A program made the position numbers and the translations under genes. Below are positions 1 to 5,105 of a DNA stretch of 5,105 nucleotides, one piece after another; the first letter of the stretch is position 1, and the number at the start of each line of letters is the position of its first letter. Under the pieces are notes generated by a model. The model was given only the letters and a program-made list of their open reading frames with translations, had not been told where the DNA came from and made no database searches. Source of the DNA: Spirochaetaceae bacterium (GTDB taxonomy: Bacteria > Spirochaetota > Spirochaetia > DSM-27196 > SKKC01); contig PWGF01000493.1 of NCBI GenBank assembly GCA_003554375.1, forward strand, positions 1 through 5,105. The letters are read 5' to 3'.

Positions 1-297
1 GCCCGGAGCGTCGGAGTCTTCTTTCAGAGCGGCCGCGAGCCTATGGAGCTCTTGGGAAGTCGGCGATCGGGGGTCATTGCGATAACCCATCGTTTTCAGA
101 CCGCTCTGCAGCTGGCAGAGGGGAACCGGAGCTCGGGTCGGGGGGAGCCGGCATTGCGTGTTGTGGTAAATGCGTGTAGCGCCACTTCTGAAGAGTATCA
201 GGCGCTATTGGGCCTGCGAAACCGTGAAGGGCTTGGCGGATCGTGGGCGGTGGTCCGGCAGACGGAAGAGTTGGATCGTGAGGTGCTTGATTGGTAG
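1..297 (+). CDS. C-terminal end of a probable DUF58 (vWA-like) protein, partial
   Basis: Frame 1 is open from the left edge to a TAG at 295-297, giving the last 98 residues of a protein that starts outside the window. The visible part begins ARSVGVFFQSGREPMELLGS, which resembles the beta strand 'VGLv-F' plus loop seen in DUF58 proteins. A helix follows, then a second strand (ALRVVVNACSA), a helix and a third strand (GGSWAVVRQTEE), as in the end of a von Willebrand A-like fold. No membrane segment is visible in this part. The next gene is a TgpA-type transglutaminase that overlaps this stop by 7 bases, and DUF58 is the usual gene directly upstream of that family. The DUF58 call rests mostly on this gene order with modest sequence support. 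The metal-site motif and N-terminus are not in view. An ATG at 43 is internal and not a credible start, since the frame continues upstream without a break. What these proteins do in the cell is poorly known; MoxR-associated roles in envelope protein maturation are suspected. Confidence 0.55.
   Translation, partial: ARSVGVFFQSGREPMELLGSRRSGVIAITHRFQTALQLAEGNRSSGRGEPALRVVVNACSATSEEYQALLGLRNREGLGGSWAVVRQTEELDREVLDW
280..285 (+). promoter_or_regulatory. Ribosome binding site supporting the TTG start at 291
   Basis: GAGGTG lies 5 bases before the TTG at 291, inside the end of the preceding gene. The other in-frame candidates, GTG at 327 and ATG at 345, have poorer upstream sequence: an AGG almost touching the GTG, and nothing purine-rich before the ATG. 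This favours TTG and translational coupling to the upstream gene. Confidence 0.5.
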
Positions 298-2903
298 TAC
301 CGGCAGGCGATTCGAACAGACGAGGCGTGGCCTTTCTTAAGACGATGGGAACGGCTTTGGGAGCGGCGGTGATCCCGGTACTCCTTGCTTCAGCTCTGTT
401 CGAGGTTCTAAATGCTCGAGGACCGGTTGAAGCGGGCGCAATCATGGTTGGGTTGACCGCCATCGCGGTACACACACGGTCTAGAGCGATACACTCGCTC
501 GCCGGTGGCTGCCCGGAAGCAGGGGGCTCGGAGGGGTGGCGCGGGCGCTCGAGGGAGGAAACTCTAGCGATGGCCGCCGGGCTGGTGGTTCCTGCGTCTT
601 TTGCTCTGTTTATCCTGTCCTATATCGTGGTTCTTCCTCTCGGCGCTTGGGTAGTATGGCTGGAACAAGCGGCAGAAGGGGAGCCCCGCGGCGCGGTTTC
701 GTACGCATTCGGCCTCATGGGCGGGTTCGGATTCGCGATCGCCGGCGGGAACGGCTATAGACGCCCGATTACCGCTCTCCTTGCGGCGGCCGCGCTAGCT
801 GCTTTCCTCGTGATGGTTGGGACAGGGGCCGGCGCGGACCGTATAGGGACCGGTATTCGAAGCGGTTTTGCTCCTATTGTGGCTGTGGGGCCCGTAGTCG
901 GCACTGCCGTTCTCCTCGTGGTGTTCTTTGTCGGCGCGGCTGTTGCCGTTCGTTTGGCACGGATTGGCGGGCGGGGTTATCGAACACGGGCTGCAGCGGT
1001 GGGTCTGATCTTCGTTTTACTGAGCGCGACGGCAGGTCAGCTCATGAGCGTTTTCAATCAGCCTACCGGGAGCCGGCTGGTTAGTCGTCTTTCGCCGGTA
1101 TTTGAAGCCGCCATCGAGCGTGTATTCCCCGCTCTACCAATGGTGTACGGGGTTCCGGGCTACGGTCACGGGTTCGAACGAGGGAGGCTGGGCGAAGGGG
1201 CACGATTGTCGGGAATCCCCGTGTTTGAGCTCCGCTCCGCGGGTTCCCGGACCTACTATCTACGGACACAGGTCTTCGACCGATATGACGGGGAAGGGTG
1301 GAGTGCTGAGAGGCTTCCGACGGGGGCCGATCTACGGCGAACCGTCGGGCAGGACAGTGCCGAGCCGCCTACCGGGCCGGGTCCGGCTAGCGGGCCGGGT
1401 CCGGCGGGTGATCCGGCGGATGTGTCCCGGCCGGATGAAGATAGCATGGGTGACGGTGGCGTTGACGACCAGGAGCTCGACTACCTATCGGAGGAGGAGG
1501 GGCGCTCCGAAGTAGAGCTCCGGTATCGCTCCGGCCGCTACTTTGTGGGCTCTGAGATAAGCGATACGATGGTAGGGCCGGAGATTGAATCGGAGCCCGA
1601 GATCGAGCTTCGCTTGTTGACCGACTTCTATCCGTTTGTGCCTCATCTGTTGGATACCATAGCGTTCGAGCTGATCGCGGCGGACTCTGATGAGCGGGAG
1701 TCGGCAGAGGAGCCGCAGTCCGGTGATACGACAAGGACGAACGCGGAATCCGGGGAAGCCGCGGACGTGCCGGCTCTGTTCCATTACGCCCGGCGGGATC
1801 TCGGATATCGTCCGGAGGCGCCCCTGGTGGAGGGAGATCTGGTTCGCCTGTGGTCAGTGGGGCAACTTGAGGCCGGGCTGTCGCCAGCCGAGCGTGACGG
1901 AGCTGCTGCCTCCCAAGCGCCAGATGACAACGGGCTGCCGTCCGAGCCCCAGCTCCTGGCCGACGCTACAGCCGAACCGGTGGAGCTTCCCGCGGAGGAG
2001 CATCGCCGCTACACACGACTGCCGGATGAGGTATCCGACCGCGTCAGGGAACTGGCCGAAGATCTCACTACGGACGATCCTGAACGGACCATCCGGGGGA
2101 TCCTACGGGAGCTCCAGAAGGAGCGGTTTACCTACAGCCTCTCGCCGAGCCCGCGGCCGGCCGAACGGGAGCTTGCCGAGCACTTCCTATTCCACGACTC
2201 TACGGGGTACTGCGTCCACTTCGCGACGACGTTTGTGGTGTTGGCTCGGGAGGCCGGCATTCCGGCTCGGTACGTGACGGGGTTCTATGCGCCGCTCGGT
2301 CGCTTCGGTGAGGATACCCGTCGGTCTGGGGTCGAGATCACCGGATACGCGTCGCATGCCTGGGTGGAGGTGTATCTCGAGGAGGGCGGATGGACCGTGG
2401 TGGAGCCCACGCCGCCGATGCGAGGGGACGGGGAGGATCGACCGCCGGTGCGAATAGCCGAGGACGAACGGACACGCCGGCAGCTGGGCCGACTGTTCGG
2501 CCCACGCCGGCGTGACCGGGGGCTGCCGCGGATCCCGCTCTGGCTCCCCCTTGGTTCTGTTGCGACGGTTGCGTTTGGGTTTGGCTCGTGGGCGCTGTGG
2601 CGGGGGGTCCGTCCTTTCCTCGGCTCTCTGCCGCGGCGTTTCGCTCGGGAGCTGGAGCGCGTTACGCGGGTTGGTCGGCGGGTTGGGATTCCCGGCCCGG
2701 AGCAGGTCGGCTGGACGGATTGGGGCCGGCGCGCTGGGGCGGCAGGTCTGGGTCCACCTGGAGCGCGGCTGGCGAAGTTGGCCGGAGCGCGTTTCTTCGG
2801 TAGGAGGGCCGTGGGCTATCGCGACCTGCGTTTCGTCCGCCTGTGCCGCAGGCGTATTGACAGAGTGCGGTACTCCAATGGGATCATGGGGTGGAGGCGT
2901 TAG
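291..2903 (+). CDS. TgpA-type membrane transglutaminase-like protein (DUF3488 / TGc / DUF4129 layout)
   Basis: This is an 870-residue inner-membrane protein with a transglutaminase-like (papain-fold) domain facing the outside. Hydrophobic stretches near residues 19-40, 46-62, 92-124, 135-152, 158-178, 196-222 and 233-254 form an N-terminal bundle like TgpA/DUF3488. Residues 321-337 (TYYLRTQVFDRYDGEGW) are the hallmark post-membrane motif of this family. A Pro/Gly and acidic low-complexity linker follows at about 354-408, and two more acidic stretches lie at about 464-492 and 526-570. The catalytic core has Cys641 (STGYCVHFATTFVVLAREAG), His689 (YASHAWVEVY) and Glu705 (WTVVEPTPP) in the place of the usual Asp; some family members also have EPTP here. 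Residues 748-771 form a last membrane segment, and the basic tail 780-870 resembles DUF4129. Family members are often about 650-750 residues, so this one is long, mainly through the linkers. TTG at 291 is preferred (GAGGTG 5 bases upstream; overlaps the upstream stop); ATG at 345 would remove 18 residues without losing a domain. The reaction and substrate are unknown: hydrolase, protease or cross-linker are all possible. Confidence 0.88.
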   Translation: MVVPAGDSNRRGVAFLKTMGTALGAAVIPVLLASALFEVLNARGPVEAGAIMVGLTAIAVHTRSRAIHSLAGGCPEAGGSEGWRGRSREETLAMAAGLVVPASFALFILSYIVVLPLGAWVVWLEQAAEGEPRGAVSYAFGLMGGFGFAIAGGNGYRRPITALLAAAALAAFLVMVGTGAGADRIGTGIRSGFAPIVAVGPVVGTAVLLVVFFVGAAVAVRLARIGGRGYRTRAAAVGLIFVLLSATAGQLMSVFNQPTGSRLVSRLSPVFEAAIERVFPALPMVYGVPGYGHGFERGRLGEGARLSGIPVFELRSAGSRTYYLRTQVFDRYDGEGWSAERLPTGADLRRTVGQDSAEPPTGPGPASGPGPAGDPADVSRPDEDSMGDGGVDDQELDYLSEEEGRSEVELRYRSGRYFVGSEISDTMVGPEIESEPEIELRLLTDFYPFVPHLLDTIAFELIAADSDERESAEEPQSGDTTRTNAESGEAADVPALFHYARRDLGYRPEAPLVEGDLVRLWSVGQLEAGLSPAERDGAAASQAPDDNGLPSEPQLLADATAEPVELPAEEHRRYTRLPDEVSDRVRELAEDLTTDDPERTIRGILRELQKERFTYSLSPSPRPAERELAEHFLFHDSTGYCVHFATTFVVLAREAGIPARYVTGFYAPLGRFGEDTRRSGVEITGYASHAWVEVYLEEGGWTVVEPTPPMRGDGEDRPPVRIAEDERTRRQLGRLFGPRRRDRGLPRIPLWLPLGSVATVAFGFGSWALWRGVRPFLGSLPRRFARELERVTRVGRRVGIPGPEQVGWTDWGRRAGAAGLGPPGARLAKLAGARFFGRRAVGYRDLRFVRLCRRRIDRVRYSNGIMGWRR
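1371..1406 (+). repeat. Two tandem 18-base units encoding (T/S)GPGPA
   Basis: Two adjacent 18-base units (1371-1388 and 1389-1406) share an identical 15-base core, CGGGCCGGGTCCGGC, at 1373-1387 and 1391-1405. They encode TGPGPA and SGPGPA at residues 361-372 of the transglutaminase-like protein. The repeat lies in its disordered linker and keeps the reading frame. It looks like an in-frame duplication by slippage and could vary in copy number between strains. Confidence 0.85.
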
Positions 2904-2930
2904 GGGAGCGGCGCTGGGCCGAGGTATCCC

Positions 2931-2942
2931 CAACTATAGTTG
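2931..2942. promoter_or_regulatory. 12-base perfect palindrome, possible operator
   Basis: CAACTATAGTTG equals its own reverse complement. It is AT-richer than its surroundings and sits about 80 bases before the preferred start of the sigma-54 activator, a reasonable place for a regulator site. A 12-base palindrome is expected about once by chance in 5 kb, so the sequence alone does not establish function. Confidence 0.25.
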
Positions 2943-3011
2943 CAATTCCGGACCGAGCTCCGGGTATCGGCGGCGGAGACCCGTGCCGGGTACCGTCAAC
3001 GGGTGGCCTTT

Positions 3012-3018
3012 GGGGGAG
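3012..3018 (+). promoter_or_regulatory. Purine-rich ribosome site deciding the GTG start at 3021
   Basis: GGGGGAG ends two bases before GTG 3021, with the GGGGG core ending four bases before it. The spacing is short, but the signal is stronger than the one before GTG 3003 (only a GGG near 2988-2990) or TTG 2940 (a GAGG 15 bases away). Starting at 3021 leaves five residues before the first receiver strand, which is typical of NtrC-family regulators. Confidence 0.4.
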
Positions 3019-3020
3019 AC

Positions 3021-4457
3021 GTGGCCGGCGCACCGCATATACTGATCGTAGAAGATGATCTCCCCACCGCAGAGCGGTATCGAGCTCAGTTGGAGGCCGC
3101 GGGGGTGGGGGATATCGAACACTGCACCGACAGTCGGGAGGTCGCGGGGCGCATCGAGCGCCGGCTGCCGGATGTGATGCTCCTGGACCTGAAGATGCCT
3201 CACATCCACGGGAAGGACCTTCTGGACACCGTTTCGGTGACGCACCCGGAGATCGCGGTAATCGTGATCACGGCGGAGGAGAGCGTAGAGACGGCGGTCG
3301 AATGCATGAAGATGGGCGCGTTCGACTATCTGACGAAGCCCGTCGAGCCGCACCGACTGCTCTCTTCAGTGAGAAACGTGCTCAAGATCCGTGGTTTGGA
3401 ACGCGAGTTGAGCTCGGTCGCCAACCGGATCGGAGGCGAAGGTCTCCAGCGGCCGGAAACCTTTTCGGCAATTCTTACCCGAAGTGCCTCCATGTACGCG
3501 ATCTTCTCGTATATCGAGGCAGTAGCCAAGAGCCCGGCGCCCGTGTTGATCACCGGCGAGAGCGGTACCGGGAAGGAACTGATCGCACGAGCCGTTCACA
3601 CTGCAAGCGACCGCCCAGGGCCGTTTACAGCGGTGAACGTGAGCGGTGTCGATGACACGATGTTTAGCGATACGTTGTTCGGTCACCGTGCCGGGGCGTA
3701 CACTGGTGCCGATCGTCCCCGGGGTGGACTCATCCGGCGTGCCGAAGCCGGAACACTCTTCTTGGATGAGATCGGCGATCTCCAGACCGCGTCACAACTC
3801 AAGCTCCTCCGGCTTCTTCAGGAGCAGGAGTTCTATCCTCTGGGGTCCGATGCTCCCGAAACCGCCCGTGTTCGGATTATCGCAGCCACGAACAGCGATT
3901 TGGGCGCTCGCCAGGCTGATGGGCGATTTCGCCGTGATCTGTACTATCGCCTTTCTGCGCACCATATACATGTACCCCCGCTTCGCGACCGTCCTGCCGA
4001 TATCCCGTTGCTCGTGGATCACTTCGTTCGCCAGGCCGCTGAGCAGATAGACACCGATGCGCCTCGGGTCGAGCCTGACGCGCTTCGCCTGCTTGAGCAA
4101 CATCCGTTTCCCGGGAACGTGCGGGAGCTGGAGTCCATCCTGCGTGACGCAACCAGCCTTGCCCGAGCGGGAGTAATCGGCGCGGAACTGCTAAAAGGGT
4201 ACGTAACCACGGTGGATCGGGCCGGAGCCGCCCGTTACAGTGATACCGGAGGGGCTGCGGAGAGAGAGTCCGCGCCTGGAGCTCATCGCGACGGAACAGC
4301 CCCGGTTGCCATCGGAGATCGTTTCCCCACCCTGGACGAGGTGGAGGAGTATCTCGTCAAGCGGGCGCTCGAGCGCTGCAACGGCAATCAAAGCGCCGCT
4401 GCGCGACTCTTGGGTATCTCACAATCGACCTTGAGCCGCCGGTTGCGAAGAACCTGA
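3021..4457 (+). CDS. NtrC-family sigma-54-dependent response regulator (REC-AAA+-Fis HTH)
   Basis: This 478-residue cytoplasmic transcription activator should be phosphorylated by a sensor kinase and then use ATP to remodel RNA polymerase carrying sigma-54. Numbered from GTG 3021, the receiver occupies about 6-125, with acidic pocket E11-D12-D13, phospho-acceptor Asp56 (VMLLDLKMP), switch Thr84 and Lys106 (YLTKP). The AAA+ domain spans about 148-385: Walker A GESGTGKE 179-186, GAYTGA 225-230, Walker B LFLDEIGD with Asp249-Glu250, sensor I IIAATN 286-291, arginine-finger region RFRRDLYYRL from 302, and sensor II GNVREL 365-370. A linker leads to a Fis-type helix-turn-helix at about 452-476 (NQSAAARLLGISQSTLSRRL). 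Length is normal for the family and all ATPase motifs are intact. The oddity is GAYTGA for GAFTGA, with HRA instead of the common HEK/HEA just before it. Starts at GTG 3003 or TTG 2940 are possible alternatives. No kinase gene lies beside it, so partner and targets are unknown; it may share a transcript with the upstream transglutaminase. Confidence 0.93.
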   Translation: MAGAPHILIVEDDLPTAERYRAQLEAAGVGDIEHCTDSREVAGRIERRLPDVMLLDLKMPHIHGKDLLDTVSVTHPEIAVIVITAEESVETAVECMKMGAFDYLTKPVEPHRLLSSVRNVLKIRGLERELSSVANRIGGEGLQRPETFSAILTRSASMYAIFSYIEAVAKSPAPVLITGESGTGKELIARAVHTASDRPGPFTAVNVSGVDDTMFSDTLFGHRAGAYTGADRPRGGLIRRAEAGTLFLDEIGDLQTASQLKLLRLLQEQEFYPLGSDAPETARVRIIAATNSDLGARQADGRFRRDLYYRLSAHHIHVPPLRDRPADIPLLVDHFVRQAAEQIDTDAPRVEPDALRLLEQHPFPGNVRELESILRDATSLARAGVIGAELLKGYVTTVDRAGAARYSDTGGAAERESAPGAHRDGTAPVAIGDRFPTLDEVEEYLVKRALERCNGNQSAAARLLGISQSTLSRRLRRT

Positions 4458-4466
4458 CCGTTTCGC

Positions 4467-4512
4467 GCGCAGCCGGCTGCAACACCTCTGCGCTGCTCGA
4501 GTGCCAAACTCG
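4467..4512 (+). terminator. Weak terminator-like inverted repeats after the sigma-54 activator
   Basis: GCGCAG (4467-4472) pairs with CTGCGC (4488-4493) across a 15-base loop. A 12-base palindrome, GCAGCCGGCTGC (4469-4480), overlaps it. A second hairpin follows: CGAGT (4498-4502) and ACTCG (4508-4512) around a 5-base loop. They begin 9 bases after the stop codon, the right place for a terminator. No T-run follows either one, so an intrinsic terminator is doubtful; they could instead protect the 3' end or be chance in GC-rich DNA. Confidence 0.22.
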
Positions 4513-4587
4513 CCCGCTTACTTGCATTCCCGCCGCTTATCCCGTACCGTCATAACTACGTGCCTCGATGCCGGGGTGTTACAGCGA

Positions 4588-4599
4588 GTCTTCGAAGAC
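4588..4599. other. 12-base perfect palindrome
   Basis: GTCTTCGAAGAC reads the same on both strands and lies about 150 bases before the cheY start. It could be a regulator site or a very short hairpin. One such palindrome is expected by chance in a window of this size, so I attach little weight to it. Confidence 0.2.
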
Positions 4600-4623
4600 G
4601 CCGGCCTGATTTCGGGCGTGCGG

Positions 4624-4637
4624 GAGGCATGAGGCAT
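4624..4637 (+). repeat. Tandem duplication of GAGGCAT
   Basis: GAGGCAT occurs twice head to tail (4624-4630 and 4631-4637) in the gap before cheY. It may be a slippage duplication or a pair of half-sites for a regulator on one face of the helix. Nothing else in the window repeats it noticeably. Confidence 0.6.
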
Positions 4638-4730
4638 GCGGGGCGCGTCGTACCGGAATCTCGTTCGGTGTGATGTCTCTTATCGTAGGGGTGCAATGGC
4701 GGAGGTCCGCTGCGCACTCCGACAACGCGA

Positions 4731-4736
4731 AGGAGG
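4731..4736 (+). promoter_or_regulatory. Strong but distant ribosome binding site of cheY
   Basis: AGGAGG is a perfect Shine-Dalgarno core, but 14 bases separate it from ATG 4751, more than the usual 5-10. No in-frame ATG, GTG or TTG lies between them. The protein from ATG 4751 matches the N-terminal part expected of this CheY type, so I keep that start. A GGGA at 4746-4749 is too close to the ATG to serve. Confidence 0.5.
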
Positions 4737-4750
4737 ATAAGCAGCGGGAT

Positions 4751-5105
4751 ATGGAGCAGAACGAACCTGAAGGACTTAAAGAGGACGGGACTCCGTACCG
4801 TGTTCTCGTTGTCGACGACTCAATGTTCGTGGGGAAGCAGTTGACTCAGATACTGACTTCGGCGGGTTTCGAGGTAGTGGACACAGCCGCAAACGGTCAG
4901 GAGGGAGTGGATCGGTACAAGGAGTTGTATCCGAACGTGGATCTGGTGACTCTGGATATCACCATGCCCAAGATGGACGGTGTCACTGCCTTGCAGCATC
5001 TCATGGAGTTCGACAAGGACGCGAACGTCATTATGATCAGCGCGCTTGGGAAAGACGATCTGGTCAAGAGATCTCTTATGGCAGGCGCCAAGAACTACAT
5101 AGTCA
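4751..5105 (+). CDS. cheY: CheY-like chemotaxis response regulator, 3' end cut by the window
   Basis: This is a single-domain receiver, 118 residues visible. In chemotaxis, phospho-CheY made by CheA binds the flagellar switch protein FliM and changes motor behaviour. The acidic pocket is Asp22-Asp23 (VLVVDDSMF), the phospho-acceptor is Asp69 (LVTLDITMPKMDG) and the switch residue is Ser97 (VIMISALGKDD). The sequence ends at GAKNYIV, just before the expected conserved Lys-Pro, so the reading frame is intact to the edge and only the last helix is missing. About 16 residues precede the first strand, a short N-terminal extension that I associate with spirochaete CheY proteins. No output domain is visible, and the remaining length is unknown. 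It lies on the same strand as the upstream activator but 293 bases away, so it is probably transcribed separately. Another single-domain receiver role is possible, because the family is large and no che gene is visible nearby. Confidence 0.85.
   Translation, partial: MEQNEPEGLKEDGTPYRVLVVDDSMFVGKQLTQILTSAGFEVVDTAANGQEGVDRYKELYPNVDLVTLDITMPKMDGVTALQHLMEFDKDANVIMISALGKDDLVKRSLMAGAKNYIV

Larger units (their letters stand above)
2904..3020 (+). other. Intergenic gap between the transglutaminase and the sigma-54 activator
   Basis: These 117 bases separate two genes on the same strand. The gap holds a 12-base palindrome (2931-2942) and a small hairpin: CCGGA at 2948-2952 and TCCGG at 2959-2963 around a 6-base loop. 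No T-run follows the hairpin, so it is not a typical intrinsic terminator. The frame of the downstream gene is open from 2940, and a TTG there would add 27 residues, but that TTG has no nearby ribosome site and the extra residues look like no known domain. I see no convincing -35/-10 or sigma-54 promoter. Read-through from the upstream gene is possible. Confidence 0.5.
4458..4750 (+). other. 293-base gap before cheY without a credible gene
   Basis: I find no supported coding region here on either strand. The longest short frame on + runs from ATG 4636 to TAA 4740 (34 residues), with no recognisable motif. The first part holds GC-rich inverted repeats just after the activator's stop, the middle a palindrome at 4588-4599, and the last part a 7-base tandem duplication and the cheY ribosome site. 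No clear sigma-70 or sigma-28 promoter stands out, though the length suggests that cheY has its own promoter here. No tRNA or known riboswitch is recognised. Confidence 0.5.

Noticed and set aside
74..475. 133-codon minus-strand open frame at the left edge
   Set aside because: Antisense to two overlapping genes with better support; no ribosome site or domain.
954..972. TGGCAC-TTGGC sequence resembling a sigma-54 promoter
   Set aside because: Spacing between the GG and GC elements is off by one and it lies deep inside a membrane-protein coding region.
1690..2277. 195-codon open frame on the plus strand
   Set aside because: It is in another frame inside the transglutaminase gene, with Ser/Arg/Pro-rich translation and no motif.
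2187..2933. Long open frame of 248 codons on the minus strand
   Set aside because: It lies opposite the conserved catalytic core and tail of the transglutaminase, has a Pro/Arg-rich composition typical of antisense frames in GC-rich DNA, and shows no domain.
2940..3020. Extended N-terminus of the sigma-54 activator from TTG 2940
   Set aside because: No ribosome site at a proper distance, and the extra residues precede a complete receiver domain without adding any known element.
2512..3045. 177-codon open frame on the plus strand bridging the gene end and the gap
   Set aside because: Gly/Arg/Ser-rich shadow translation of the DUF4129-like tail; the real frame there has a membrane segment and a recognisable tail.
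4676..4690. TTATCG, resembling an inverted flagellar sigma-28 -10 element
   Set aside because: It would face away from cheY, and no matching TAAA element is found at the required distance.

Overview
The window is GC-rich, coding-dense bacterial DNA, and every gene I can support is on the + strand. The best clue to the host is the last gene. It is a CheY-type receiver with an N-terminal stretch and core (EGLKEDGTPYRVLVVDDSMF) that resemble spirochaete chemotaxis CheY proteins as I remember them. I therefore suggest a high-GC free-living spirochaete (Spirochaeta or Alkalispirochaeta-like). This is inference from recall, not a search result.

Layout: (1) 1-297 is the C-terminal end of a gene whose start lies off the left edge, probably a DUF58 (von Willebrand A-like) protein. 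(2) 291-2903 is a large membrane-anchored transglutaminase-like protein of the TgpA type: N-terminal membrane bundle, periplasmic region with the DRYDG-W motif, Cys/His/acidic core, one late membrane segment and a DUF4129-like tail. It overlaps the preceding stop codon by 7 bases and probably starts with TTG, so the two are likely translated as a pair. DUF58 followed by TgpA is the usual order of the MoxR-DUF58-transglutaminase cluster, so a MoxR AAA+ ATPase gene is expected upstream of the window. (3) 2904-3020 is a short gap holding a 12-base perfect palindrome and a small hairpin. (4) 3021-4457 is an NtrC-family response regulator (receiver, sigma-54 AAA+ domain, Fis-type helix-turn-helix). 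Its sigma-54 contact loop reads GAYTGA instead of GAFTGA. No partner kinase is present. (5) 4458-4750 is 293 bases without a credible gene, with a few inverted repeats and a 7-base tandem duplication. (6) 4751 to the right edge is a CheY-like single-domain receiver, cut by the window just before its conserved lysine.

How they fit together: the first two genes form a cell-envelope module of unknown substrate. The sigma-54 activator lies close behind in the same direction and may be co-transcribed with it, but nothing in the sequence proves a regulatory link. CheY is separated by the long gap and is probably its own unit or the start of another operon. I found no mobile element, CRISPR array, RNA gene or clearly new system. 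The points most worth checking are the variant loop of the activator, the long acidic/proline-rich insert and Glu-for-Asp triad of the transglutaminase, and the long leader of cheY.
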